The position numbers and the translations under genes are program-made. This document shows positions 10,771 through 20,983 of a stretch of DNA of 64,000 nt, one piece after another. A model generated the notes under the pieces. That model searched no databases. It was not told the origin of the DNA and saw only the letters and a program-made list of their open reading frames with translations. The DNA is from Mauremys mutica. Lineage: Eukaryota > Chordata > Testudines > Geoemydidae. How positions within the stretch are numbered: the stretch's first letter is position 1; each line of letters begins with the position of its first letter. The stretch covers positions 8,639,225 through 8,703,224 of the forward strand of contig NC_059073.1 of the NCBI RefSeq assembly GCF_020497125.1, given 5' to 3'.

Positions 10771-11665
10771 ACCATGCACCTCAATACCCCTCTGGTTCTC
10801 CTCTACACAGCCCTGCCTACATTACCCACCCCCTGCTGTTATAGTCACAAGTCTGTGGGTGACCAGCTTTCACAAAGTGATCACTCCATATCTGACCTCT
10901 CAGTCCTCATCCTCAAAGGAAACCCACACAACACCTTCAGAAGACGAACCTGGGAGCTTAAATTTATAACTTTGCTAATACTAAAAATCATTGACTGAAC
11001 AGAGACACTGGATTTATGGTTTATTATGTCAACCTATAACCCACTCAGGGCTGGCTTTAGGAAGTGCAGGGAGCAATTTGAATATCGGGCGGTGGTCCAG
11101 GTCTTCAGCATCACTTTGGTGGTGGGTCCTTCACTTGCTCCGAGTCTTTTGCGGCACTGAAGGACCCGCCGCCGAAATGCTGCTGTGGAGCGAGTGAAGG
11201 ACCCGCCACCGAAGTGACGCTGAAGACCCGGAGCAAGTGAAGGACCCACCGCTGAAGTGAAGCCGAAGACCCGGACTGTCGCCAGGTGAGTAAAAATTAA
11301 AAAGGCACCTAAGTTAGGTGCTCTTCTTTAGGGCACGGGGCCCTCTTAGGCACGGGGCCCGATTCGGGGGAATCAGCCTAAAGCTGGCCCTGAACCCACT
11401 AACCCCCTCCCATCCCCAGCCTTTTTTTCCCTTTCCCCCTATGACAGGAGAGGTGTTAACGGGCCACTTCACCTTGGATGGTCCCTTGAAATAGGTGCTA
11501 AATACTTATGCTATCTGTTCCAACTTATATTTTTTTGTGACACTGTGTGTCTATTTCCCAGACCAGAAGAAGAGCTCTGTGTAAGCTCAAAACCTTGTCT
11601 CTCTCATCAACAGAAGTTCATCCAATAAAAGATATGACCTCACTCACCTTGTCTCTCTAAGGAAA
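10771..11665 (+). mobile_element. Penelope-like element, 3' part (family 2), split by a hAT element
   Basis: The frame 10693-10998 ends with SDHSISDLSVLILKGN and RRRTWELKFITLL, which fits the end of a GIY-YIG endonuclease domain. Non-coding sequence follows and is interrupted at 11,046-11,392. It resumes at 11,401 and ends with agaagagctctgtgtaagc, catcaacagaagttcatcc and aataaaagatatgacctca. The ending differs from family 1 but has the same layout. 5' limit uncertain. Confidence 0.6.
11046..11392. mobile_element. non-autonomous hAT transposon
   Basis: Inverted ends CAGGGCTGGCTTTAGG (11,046) and CCTAAAGCTGGCCCTG (11,392) differ by one or two bases. A perfect 8-bp target duplication AACCCACT lies at 11,038-11,045 and 11,393-11,400, diagnostic of hAT elements. 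The interior carries about three ~43-bp tandem units starting gaaggaccc(g/a)cc, and an inverted copy of the motif at about 11,102-11,145. No coding capacity. Confidence 0.92.
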
Positions 11666-12657
11666 GGGTAAAGCAGAATTCTATCTTCTGTTTTATGGCC
11701 TTATGAAAATGAACCAAGGGCTCCAGACCTAAGCAAAGGATGGTGCTGAATGGGTATTTAACATCCGGTAAATCTACCTGTAATAGGAAGAACCCTGGGC
11801 TTAAAACTGTACCTCGTTAATTTAGATAAGTATTGCAGCGACGAGTCTTGAAAATACTTGAGTGTTTGCCAAGCTATTTGGCACATCCACCGTCCTATCT
11901 TTTATCTCAAGTGCAGCCTCTGTATTCATACAGGCTATAAAGTATTCCCTTCTTTTGTGGCTGCACAAATATCCCCACATGATCAGCTATGAACTAGACC
12001 TCTCTAATGGGGATAGATGGATGGCCGGCAGCCATTTGAAAGATGGCACAGGCCTTGACAGATAGCATCACACTCAAATATATTAAGATGCTCCTATCTT
12101 TGGGCTTCCCACACACTCAATGAGGCCTTTCTCTTTGACTCTGCCATTTTATTTCTGCTCTCCCATTAACACCTCTGCTTCTCCTCATTTCTACTCCCCA
12201 GAGTGTCGAGTGCTGCCCATTAATGCACAATCAGCCCTGGATGAATGATAGCCCCATTCGCTGACAGCACATATGACATTCAGATGTACAAGCCAGGAAT
12301 TCATTAGGATCAAGGCAGCTGTCAAGTATGATGAACACTTCAGTAAAGTGCTACCAAGTTGCCTGTCTTCTCCTCTTTTCCTCCCTTCTACCCCCGTCAA
12401 GGCAGCAAAAGTCTCTTACAGACGGATATTATACAGGGAGAATGTATGGAAACAAATCCAATATTTATTGGAAATGAACCAAGCAAAAAGATTTGACTTA
12501 AAATGCAGCACACAGTAGAACCTTGCAATAGACTGCCTGGTGCATATGTGCCCCACTGATCTCTGCTGGATGGAATCAGAACTGCTCAGCTGACGGTCAT
12601 AGGGCCTATACTGGGCTATCATGGGGTTCACTCACCACTGGTGGGACCTCCTCCTGG
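11666..12657. other. no gene seen
   Basis: About 1 kb with no recognised repeat or protein. Confidence 0.5.
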
Positions 12658-12785
12658 TAGGGTTGCCAGGTGTTCAGTTTTTGACCGGAACGCCCGGTCG
12701 AAAAGGGACCCTGGAGGCTCTGGTCAGCATCGTTAAAAGTCCAGCTGGCAGGGCTGGCAGGCGCCGCACCTGGTTCTGCGCAGCT

Positions 12786-13018
12786 CCCGGAAGTGACGAC
12801 ATGTCCCTCTGGCTCCTAGGCAGAGGGCCGGCCAGGGGGGCTCCACCCGCTGCCCCCACACTGTGTGCTGGCTCTGCAGCTCCCATTGGCTGGGAACTGC
12901 AGCCAATGGGAGCTGTGGGGGTGGAACCTGCAGGCAGAGGCAGCACGCATCATGCAGAACCACCTGGCCGCCCCTATGCCTAAGAGCCGAGGGACATGTT
13001 CCTGCTTTCAGGAAGCCT
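12786..13018. repeat. long imperfect palindrome centred on a CCAAT hairpin
   Basis: The centre has two perfect 16-bp arms, cagctcccattggctg at 12,877-12,892 and its complement at 12,900-12,915, with a 7-nt loop. Outer arms also pair: agtgacgacatgtccctc near 12,792 against gagggacatgttcctgc near 12,990. The same module occurs at 15,550-15,766 in a different element. Confidence 0.8.
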
Positions 13019-13029
13019 CCTGAGGTAAG

Positions 13030-13505
13030 CGCTGCCCAGAGCCCTCTCCCCACACTCCCTCCTATACCCCAACCCCCTGCTCTATCCCTAAGCCCCCTTC
13101 CACACCCAAACTCCCTCCCCGAGCCTGCACTCCCTTCCACGCCCTTGCCCCAGCCTGGGGCCCCCTCCAAAACCCTGAGCCCTTCATTTCTGGCCCCACC
13201 CTGGAACCCACACCCCCAGCCCACAGCCCGTACCCACTCCCACACCCCAACCCACTGCCTCAGCCCGGAGCCTCCTCCCAAACTCCTATCCCTTCAGCTC
13301 CAACCCCCAGCCTGGAACCCGCTCCTGCACCCCAAACCCCTCATCCCCAGCCCCACCCCAGAGCCCACACTCCTGCACCCCAACCCCCTGCTGCAGCCCA
13401 GAGCCCAGTCCTGCACCCTGAACCCGTCATTTCTGGCCCCACCCCAGAGCCCCACCCCAGAGCCATCACCCCCTCCTGCACCCCAACCCCCAGCCCCAGC
13501 CCAGT
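13030..13505. repeat. C-rich degenerate minisatellite
   Basis: The stretch is made of irregular repeats of motifs like cctgcaccccaaccccc, agcccagagccc and catttctggccccacccc. Period is variable, roughly 45-75 bp. Confidence 0.7.
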
Positions 13506-13666
13506 GAAAATGAGAGAGTGAGTGAGGGTGGGGGAGAGAGTAATGGAGGGGATGGAGTGAACAGAGGATGGGGCCTCAGGGCAGGGGCGGGGCCTCAGAG
13601 AAGGGGTGGAGCAAGGGGCGGGGCAAGGGTGTTTGGTTTTATGAGATTAGAACGCTGTCAACCCTA

Positions 13667-14330
13667 TCTCCTGACCATTTTAGGGGATTAGCTGTTGGCC
13701 AGGCCTCGGGCCTTCCTCTGGCAGTGTCTCTCCTGCCATCCTCTTGCCCAGTGGACCCCTCTCACTCCAGGAAGCACGGCCTCCTCTTTCTGACGCGGCC
13801 TTCTGGCAGGGTCACCACACGTGTTCACTGCTTCCGGGCTAGGTGTAACAAAGTCTTTCCAGGACTCCCAGGCAGTCTGCTGTCCTCTGCCTGGCCTGTG
13901 CCACATCCCCAGTGGCTGCCAGGGGAACCCACGTCTACCCTCTACTCCAGGTTCCGGTCCAGGGACCCTCAACCCAGCAGTTCTGGGGTTTACTCTCCCA
14001 GCCTTCACTGCGCCTTTCCTGGACTGCTTCCTGCCACTGCGGTTCCTCTCTTTGCTCTGGATCTACCTGCTCCAAACAGTCCTCTCTCTTCCCAGGGAAT
14101 GGCTGCCACCTTCCCCAGTAGCCCCCTTCTGCTCTCAGCTCCTGGGCTTTATAGAGGTTGCTCCTGTCTCTGATCAGCTATCCCTGCTTCCAGTTCATTT
14201 CCTGCTCCCTGACTGCTCCTCCAGGTGCAGCTTGTGGAGTTAATTGACCCACCTGGCCATCTTAACCCCTTCCAGTCCTGAGTGGGATGGACACCCCATC
14301 ATGTGGGCAAATTAGGGATTTTTTGGTATG
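13667..14330 (-). repeat. possible old LTR-like repeat
   Basis: C/T-rich sequence on the plus strand; on the minus strand there is a TATA-like tctataaagcccagg near 14,155. Composition and the closing ttaaccccttccag resemble the gypsy LTRs at 26.4 and 31.4 kb in style only. I found no matching partner LTR. Open frames here are not protein-like. Confidence 0.25.
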
Positions 14331-14640
14331 TTGGCAACTGTGAAAAAAAATCAGTTTGCGTTGAACTGAAAACATTTTTCTTTTCAAAATGTTCAGGAAA
14401 TTGAAAAGTTGGAAAAAAAATAATTTGGGGTCAAACAAAACTAAGCGTTTTGCTCTGATTTTGAGCATTTTTTAACCCTTAAAAATAAAATTAAAGGACA
14501 TTTCAACATGAAAAGTATTTTTGAATCAAAACATTGAAAAGTTTGTTTAAAAAATGTCAATAAAATGTTTAGTTTTTTTCAGAATTATTTTTAGGGTTTT
14601 TTTTTTCCTGACTGAAACAATTTGGCGAAATCCACATGAA
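14331..14640. repeat. AT-rich unclassified repeat
   Basis: Dense in aaacatttt, gaaaagttg and aaaatg motifs on both strands. It resembles the stretches at 50.8, 58.7 and 60.6 kb. Confidence 0.45.
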
Positions 14641-14664
14641 GTCATGGCAGAATTCTTGTCTATC

Positions 14665-14790
14665 TTAGGTACTTATAGAGGCAAGGTGGTGGCGGGAGGG
14701 AATATCTTTTATTGATCCAGCTTCTGCTGGTGAGAGAGACGAGCTTTTGAGTTTACACAGAGCTCTCCTTCAGGCCTGGGAAACTAACTC
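14665..14790 (-). mobile_element. Penelope-like element, 3' tail (family 2)
   Basis: The plus strand reads aatatcttttattgatcc, agcttctgctggtgagagag and agctctccttcaggcctggg. This is the reverse complement of the tail at 11.5-11.67 kb. Confidence 0.65.
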
Positions 14791-14794
14791 CAAA

Positions 14795-15145
14795 TGTCAC
14801 TGTTAAATTGATTGCACTGGCCTCCTTAGCGCTACAAAAGTAAATTTCTCTCTCTTGATATTCACCCTTTCTTGTCAACTGTTGAGAAGAGGCCACTTCC
14901 ACCTTAATTGAATTGGCCTCATTAGCACTGACCCCCCTGACTTGTTAAGGCAACTCCCATCTTTTCATGTGCTGTAATATATATACTGCTTACAGTATTT
15001 TTCACTCCATGCATCTGATGAAGTGGGTTTTAGCCCATGAAAGCTTATGCTCAAATAAATTTGTTAGCCTCTAAGGTGCCACAAGGACTCCTCATTGTTT
15101 TTGCTGTTACAGACTAACATGGCTACCACTCTGAAACCTATTAAA
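14795..15145 (+). mobile_element. Penelope-like element, 3' part (family 1)
   Basis: It contains ttcttgtcaactgttgag, ggcaactcccatcttttcat and gatgaagtgggttttagccc, followed by the tail gcttatgctcaaataaattt. It is the forward version of the minus-strand copy at 17.59-17.94 kb. It begins in the non-coding 3' region, so no protein remains. Confidence 0.8.
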
Positions 15146-15149
15146 TACA

Positions 15150-15302
15150 AAGTACTTCTGACTGTCATTAACACTTGCCCTCCCTAGGTTTGAAAGCCTG
15201 AGCTCCAGCATGAGCTGTAATACCCACCCAGATATTTTCAGTCCATGTGTACCCAGGCTAGGAAGCTCGGCCCCAGCTGCAGTGTAGCTAAGACATACCC
15301 TG
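15150..15302. mobile_element. MITE fragment
   Basis: The segment ends with gcagtgtagctaagacatac, a decayed form of the tgtagacataccc terminus of turtle MITEs. The left end is not visible. Confidence 0.35.
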
Positions 15303-15309
15303 AGTGAGG

Positions 15310-16125
15310 CTGTGAGTTTGTCACGGAGGTCATGGAAGTCATGGATTCCATGACTTTCCCTGACCTCCATGACTTCTGCAGCTCAGGCAGCCCCTGGGCC
15401 AGTCGCACCGGCCGCTCCTGGGGCAGTCTTGGGCCACTGTGCACCTCTCCCCCAGCAGCAGCAGGAGTTTGGGTGTGGGAGGGGGCAGGGGGTTGGGGCA
15501 TGGGATGGGGTGAGGGCTCTGGGCAGCACTTACCTCGGGGGGCTCCCCAAAAGTGACGACATCCCCCTCCCTAAGCTCCTAGGCAGAGGTGTGGCCAGGC
15601 CATGCTGCGTGCTACCTCCACCTGCAGGCACCACCCCCACAGCTCCCATTGGCCGCGGTTCCTGGCCAATGGGAGCTGCAGAGCTGGTGCTCTTGCTGGA
15701 GCCAGCATGTGCCTGGCCACACCTCTACCTAGGAACTGAGGGAGAGGGATATCACTGCTTTCAGGGAGGCACAGAGCCATGTAGGGAGCCTGCCAGCCCT
15801 CCCAATTCCCCCAAAGCACCAGTGGGGGTCCCAGGCCACATGCCACCACCTGCCCACCCAGCACCAGTGGGGGTCCAGGGCCGCTCCCCCAGGATCCGAG
15901 GCGCCTCCGGGACACCTCCCAGAACCTGCAACATTCCCTGGGCCACACCCTCCGAGCACCCATGGCACCCCCAGGCCATCCCCTCTACCGGATTTAGTCA
16001 AAGGCATATAGTACAAGTCATGGACAGGTCATGGGCCATGAACTTTTGTTTACTGCCTGTTACCTGTCCAAGACTTGTACTAAAAATACCCGTAACTAAA
16101 ATGTAGCTTTAACCCTACAAGGTAA
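15310..16125. mobile_element. unclassified non-autonomous element with gtcatgga motifs
   Basis: Near both ends it has repeated gtcatgga and ccatgac motifs (15,320-15,370 and 16,015-16,065), partly palindromic. The GC-rich interior holds the same palindromic CCAAT module as the element at 12.7-13.7 kb, though the termini differ. No protein-like frame. Exact ends and target duplication not found. Confidence 0.45.
15550..15766. repeat. second copy of the CCAAT palindrome module
   Basis: Centre arms cagctcccattggcc (15,640-15,654) and ggccaatgggagctg (15,664-15,678) are perfect complements with a 9-nt loop. Outer arms pair over about 50 bp: ctaggcagaggtgtggccag near 15,580 against ctggccacacctctacctag near 15,712. 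Confidence 0.8.
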
Positions 16126-16374
16126 AAGCCCAAACCACTGGATCATCCTTCCCCTGGCCCTGTAGGAGTGGCAGGCTATGCGATATGTGCCCACCATTGC
16201 GTTACTGTTGCAAGTAGCCATGGTGAACAACCAAGAGTTGCAGTGGTAGATGGTCACAGATTAGATGGCAACACGACTGCAAATTAACCCATTAACTACA
16301 CAGGTAAGAACGGCCGGGCAATTCCACCTCCACTGCTGCATCTTTCAGAGAGAGTCCAACTCATCGTTTGGTCC

Positions 16375-16968
16375 TGGAGTAGGGGCATTGCCAGCAGATC
16401 GAGGGACGTAATCATTCCCCTCTATTCGACATTGGTGAGGACTCATCTGGAGTGCTGTGTCCAGTTTTGGGCCCCACACTACAAGAAAGATGTGGAAAAA
16501 TTGGAAAGAGTCCAGCGGAGGACAACAAAAATGATTAAGGGGCTGGAGCACATGACTTATGAGGAGAGGCTGAGGGAACTGGGATTGTTTAGTCTGCAGA
16601 AGAGAAGAATGAGGGGGGATTTGATAGCTGCTTTCAACTATCTGAAAGGGGGTTCCAAAGAGGTTGGATCTAGACTGTTCTCTGTGATACCAGATAACAG
16701 AACAAGGAGCAATGGTCTCAAGTTGCAGTGGGGGAGGTTTAAGATGGATATTAGGAAACACTATTTCACTAGGAGGGTGGTGAAGCACTGGAATGGGTTA
16801 CCTAGGGAGGTGGTGGAATCTCCTTCCTTAGTGGTTTTTAAGGCCTGGCTTGACAAAGCCCTGGCTGGGATGATTTAGTTGGGGATTGGTCCTGCTTTGA
16901 GCAGGGGGTGGGACTAGATGACCTCCTGAGGTCCCTTCCAACCCTGATATTCTATGATTCTATGATTT
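16375..16968 (+). mobile_element. CR1 LINE, 5'-truncated
   Basis: The frame 16,432-16,878 reads [62 protein letters not shown] and [13 protein letters not shown], the C-terminal part of CR1 ORF2. The 3' UTR ends with the octamer repeat attctatgattctatgatt. This copy is comparatively well preserved. Confidence 0.93.
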
Positions 16969-17586
16969 CTCCTTCGCCTGCGCTGCCCATCAGCTTGGTT
17001 CTGATGCAGGAAAATCGATGTCCCTTTGCGTTTTACCTTCTCAATAGCTTAACTGCAGTGGGTCCTATGTACCAAATCATCCTTATTGCACAATGAAGGA
17101 GGCGGTTTTAAATAACGCTGTTATAAGAATAGGTCTGTTCAAATAATATTTTGGGGGTGTAAGGAAGGGGGACAAGGTTACGCGTTTGGTAGAGATTTGC
17201 GGATTACTGCAATGTTATACAACCTAGCTACAGTCAGAAATATGGCTCTAAATATAGCCCCAACTATGAGTATTGCAGGAACCTCCTGGGATCTACAAGT
17301 ATTGAGGTAGAATATTAGCATTTGCTGGCACTTGCTTGCTTCTTACTGGGAAGCTGGTTTACATGCAACAGAGGCCTAAAATGTGGGAAAGATCATGCAG
17401 TTTATTACTGCTGAAAGTGGTGCATGAAGAGAGCCTGGCTGTTTGCTTGGATTTAAAATGTCCCCTGAAGCGTTTGCAACCCAGACAAGATGATGTCGCC
17501 AGAGAACCAGATAGTGACGCTTCCTAGGAGATGAGAATGAAACTGACTAGATTACTGATTATCTAGAGAGACTAAATTATCTGAAA
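16969..17586. other. no gene seen
   Basis: No recognisable gene or repeat in about 600 bp. Confidence 0.5.
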
Positions 17587-17587
17587 A

Positions 17588-18245
17588 AATAACGAGGAGT
17601 CGTTGCGGCACCTTAGAGACTAACGAATTTATTTGGGCATAAGCTTTCATGGGCTAAAACCCACTTCATCAGATGCATGGAGTGGAAAATACAGTAGACA
17701 GGTATATATACACAGTACATGAAAAGATGGGAGTTGCCTTACCGAGTGGAGGGTTACTGCTAACGAGACAATGCAATTAAAGTGGAAGTGGGCTATTCTC
17801 AACAGTAGACTATCAAGGGAGGAAAAATCACTTTTGTAGTGGTGATGAAGGCAATGTAATCAGGGCAGCCCATTTCAAACAGTTGACAAGAAGGTGTGAG
17901 TAACAGTAGGGGAAATTGGTTTCTGTAGTGACCTATCCACTCCCAATCTTTATTCAGGCCTAATTTGATGGTGTCCAGTTTGCAAATTAATTCCAGTTCT
18001 GCAGTTTCCCGCTGGAGTCTGTTTTTAAGTTTTTTTGTTGAAGAATTGCCACTTTTAGGTCTGTAATGGAGTGTCCAGGAAGGCTGAAGTGTTCTCCGAC
18101 TGGTTTTTGAATGTTATAATTCTTGACTGATTTGTGTCCATTTATTCTTTTGCGTAGAGACTGTCCGGTTTGGCCAATGCACATGGCAGAGGGGCATTGC
18201 TGGCACATGATGGCATCAATCACATTGGTAGATGTGCAGGTGAAC
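17588..18245 (-). mobile_element. Penelope-like element, 3' part with GIY-YIG remnant
   Basis: On the minus strand coding sequence for the GIY-YIG domain is followed by a non-coding stretch and the family 1 tail at 17,588-17,690 (gggctaaaacccacttcatc on the plus strand). It is truncated at its 5' side near 18,245. Confidence 0.85.
17987..18223 (-). pseudogene. Penelope-like GIY-YIG endonuclease remnant
   Basis: The 78-residue frame reads MCQQCPSAMCIGQTGQSLRK, then RINGHKS, PVGEHFSLPGHSITDLKVAIL. In the family the domain has a CxxC...YVGxTG core, then R and H catalytic-site residues, and PVxxHF. Here the second core motif is CIGQTG, with C where Y is usual, followed by intact R and H residues. 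The RT part that should lie upstream is missing. In intact elements the endonuclease nicks the target to prime reverse transcription; this fragment cannot be active. A second, longer copy is at 40.1-41.55 kb. Confidence 0.85.
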
Positions 18246-18299
18246 GAGCGAAGTGCAAAAAGAAAGACAGCAGCATGGGCGACATGAGGTGTTGCAGGT

Positions 18300-18425
18300 A
18301 CAGCAGTTGACTGGGAGACAGGTGCATTGGGCTCGGTTCCCAGCTCTGCTGCACACTTTCTGGGCCAATTTGGCCGAGTTCACTTTAATCTCTCCCTGCC
18401 TCAGTTTCCTGTATGGAAAAAGGGG
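18300..18425 (+). mobile_element. MIR-like CORE-SINE fragment
   Basis: Contains a box-B-like gctcggttcccagctctgct and the body motif gcctcagtttcct, in the order seen in MIR-type SINEs. Old and diverged. Confidence 0.5.
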
Positions 18426-18519
18426 TGGGGAGCGCTAATTCTGGCCTCAACTGAGACTTAGTTCTAGGTGCTAATGGAAGGTCTCTCAGTTTGTGTGTAC
18501 CCCTGCCCCCCTGCTGTGT

Positions 18520-18655
18520 CTGTCTTGTGTATTGGAGCCCTTTGGGGCAGGGACTGTCTTTTTGTTCCGTGTTTGTACAGCCCCTAGCACCATGACTAGG
18601 GCTCCTAGGTGCTATGATAATACAAGTAATGAATAATAATAATAATAAAGGGTGC
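18520..18655 (+). mobile_element. amniote SINE/LINE-tail repeat with (AAT)n end
   Basis: It shows ttggggcagggactgtct, gtacagcccctagcaccatg and ctcctaggtgctatgataat, then aataataataataataa. This is a widespread amniote repeat tail that ends in a simple A/T repeat. Confidence 0.55.
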
Positions 18656-18659
18656 AGAA

Positions 18660-19808
18660 TCGAGCAGATTCAGTTGCAATCTTCCCTTTTAAGGTGTCAT
18701 TAGGAACCTAGGTACGGGCATTTAAAAAAACATATTATGAATTTTCAGCCTGTTACTGGGCCAGATCCCATAAGTCCTTCCTCACACGAACAGCCCTTAC
18801 CGATGCGAGCATTCCCATTGATTTCAGCAGGACGCCTCTGCTGAGAAAGGGTTTGCAGCATCAGGGCCCCATGTCCCTTTAATTCATTTGAGATCAGTTC
18901 ACTGCTTGTTTTCCTTGTACAGAGGAAGAAAATTGGAAAAATGGAGGGGGGAGCCACGCTTGTGGGGATGGAGAATTACTCCAGTTACTTCACAACATGA
19001 CTCCAAAATCTGTACATAACGTGTCCCTGTTATTATGTTACTGGATCCCCTCCTCCCGTACTACCCGCTCTATTGTGCAGGATTATTCTCTTACGTAAGG
19101 CATGTGCTGCGCTCGGAAAGAAAACCAGCCGCTCGCATAATGAGTGGCTAGAGCATTGCAGCAGGGTTAGCGGAATACAAATTGTCTCGAGAAGCAGCGT
19201 TTATTTTTAGCCAGCAGCTCCAAACAAGCAGCCAGGAGCTGTTCTCCAGGGAGGAGTCGGGCAGGCAAAAAAGCAACAAGCTGTTACATATCCCCACCCC
19301 CCACCCTCCCGCTCCAGGCAAAAGTTGAAAAGTTGAGCTGCAAGAAGCTGCATCTGTGGGAGGCCAGGGGTATGCTGGGATCTGGAGGTTATGCTCATCT
19401 CGCTGGCTGACAGCATCTCTCCTTATTGTACATAAACAAAGGGCGTCCCGCAGGATGAGCTTTGGCTGTTTTACCATAAAAAACCTCAAATAAAAATCCT
19501 GGGGCTTTCATTCATTTTGGCTCATCGGGCTTGTCAGGACCACTTCCAACACACACAGCAATGCTTGGCCTTTTGCTCGAAGCAAAATGCGAAATGGAGG
19601 CACAACCACGGACCCTTTATGCCAGAGGGATGCGGGAGGGATTGCAGATGTTTTGATCAGCCACATGACCAGGGAGGCAGCGGCATGTGTGTCTCCCCTT
19701 TCTATTGTTTTCACCTTCCCGTGCGCCTGAGGCAGAGCCGCACCTGAGGCCGAGTGCGGCTGTCTGAGCACATCGAAACGAGGGCCCATATTTTGAAAAG
19801 CGACGAAG
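18660..19808. other. no gene seen; repeat-poor
   Basis: About 1.15 kb without recognised mobile elements. Frames at 19,148-19,789 are not protein-like. The stretch could hold regulatory sequence, but nothing specific is visible. Confidence 0.45.
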
Positions 19809-19809
19809 G

Positions 19810-19898
19810 CTCAGATCCGCAAAGGCATTTAGGCTCCTAGCGTCAGTTGATTTCAGTGGAAGTTAGGAGCCCAAATACCTTTAAGGATCTGGGCCTAG
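19810..19898. mobile_element. short inverted-repeat element (ctcagatc...gatctgggcctag)
   Basis: The ends ctcagatccgcaaaggcatt and aatacctttaaggatctggg are inverted repeats. A longer relative lies at 25,707-25,847. Confidence 0.5.
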
Positions 19899-19899
19899 G

Positions 19900-20250
19900 T
19901 GATTCTGGTGATTCTAGGGGATTCCTTTTGCAGTGCCCAGTTAGAAAGCGGCAGCGCTCTGCGAAACCAGGCCCCATGCAGGCCTCTTGGACTGGACATC
20001 CGAAAATGGAGGTACCCCAAATCACCAGTCCTTTTTGAAAATGTCAGTCGTGCCTCTGCAAAACATGTTCTCAGTTCACTCACGGCATCCATTAATCAAT
20101 CCTAACCACATCTCAGGGCAGGGCAGTGCTTTGTCCACACTGAGAGATGCAGAGAGGTGAAGGCCAAACAGGAAGTTTACGGCGGAACCAGGACACCCGC
20201 TCCTCCATTCCAACTACGAGAGCAGTGGGTACTATTAGACTCCTTTCCAC
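19900..20250. other. no gene seen
   Basis: No recognisable gene or repeat. Confidence 0.45.
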
Positions 20251-20251
20251 T

Positions 20252-20875
20252 CTTAGGCCTTGTCTATATATAGATTAGCCCTGTGTTCAGCCAAAGATGC
20301 AGCTGCATCGGTGCAACCCTCGAGTGTGGACAAGGAAAGGAGCAATTGTCACTGGCAGAGCTAACCCTGGTGTCAAGCAGGCGTAAACATGGTGCAAATC
20401 TTAGTTTGCTTGTCTATACTTGGCAGTTGCCCAGGTGTAAGGTGACCCAAAGGGAAAATGGGAGACCGCGCGGGACTGGCCCGAGCCACGCACCCAAAGC
20501 CCCTTCCCCCAGGGGCTGACCCAAGCTGCTCACCTGAGCCCTGCCTGCCCCCCGGGTGAGACTGGCCCGAGCTGCTCACCCAAGCCCCATCTGCCCACCC
20601 CACGAGGCTGGGGCTGGCGTCGCTGCTCTTCTGAGCCCTATCTCCTCCCACCCCCGGGCAGGGCTGGCATCACTGCTCACCACCCTGCATCTTCCTCTAC
20701 ACCCCATCCCACTTTTTTGACAAACGCCCACTTTTGCCAAAAAAGTCAGGATGGCTGGGACAGGGCTTAAAAAGGGAATGTCCCAGCCAAAACGGGACGT
20801 ATGGTCACCCTACCCAGGTGTAACTACCTCAGTGTTTGAAACTGGGGCTCTTTCCAGGGGTAAATAAGGCCTGAG
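20252..20875. mobile_element. MITE interrupted by a TAGGGTGACC element
   Basis: Left end ttaggccttgtctatat and right end ggtaaataaggcctga are partly inverted. The two halves are separated by the insertion at 20,438-20,812. Internal motifs are gcagctgcatcggtgcaacc and gtgtggacaagg. Family uncertain; the outer ends resemble the Harbinger MITEs. Confidence 0.5.
20438..20812. mobile_element. non-autonomous transposon, TAGGGTGACC family, 8-bp duplication
   Basis: Ends TAAGGTGACC and GGTCACCCTA are inverted repeats with one change. A perfect 8-bp target duplication CCCAGGTG lies at 20,430-20,437 and 20,813-20,820, which suggests a hAT-like transposase. The interior carries about five diverged ~45-bp GC-rich tandem units (ctggcccgagc, gctcacc, aagcccc). 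A 123-bp relative with its own 8-bp duplication is at 46,826-46,948. Confidence 0.85.
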
Positions 20876-20983
20876 GCTGGGATAACCTGCATGTAATGTC
20901 CAAGTGCAGGACGGCCTAGGGCACTATATCTATGGGGAAGTTACAGAGCCATGAAAGCAACAGGGTCATATGGAAATGATGCC

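Larger units (their letters stand above)
12658..13666. mobile_element. non-autonomous DNA transposon, TAGGGTTGCC ends
   Basis: The ends TAGGGTTGCCA (12,658) and TGTCAACCCTA (13,666) are inverted repeats with a mismatch. The flanks cctcctgg and tctcctga match at 6 of 8 positions, which fits a decayed 8-bp duplication of hAT type. Inside are a ~230-bp palindrome (12,786-13,018) and a C-rich tandem array (13,030-13,505). The long open frame at 12,863-13,507 is a by-product of the biased composition. Confidence 0.6.

Noticed and set aside
12863..13507. 214-codon plus-strand frame, proline-rich
   Set aside because: It spans the C-rich tandem array of a non-autonomous transposon; the lack of stops follows from the composition.
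13568..14243. Overlapping 201- and 140-codon frames
   Set aside because: Pyrimidine-rich repeat sequence gives open frames in two phases; neither resembles a protein.
15369..16106. 245-codon plus-strand frame
   Set aside because: GC-rich transposon interior, overlapping frames on both strands, no domain.
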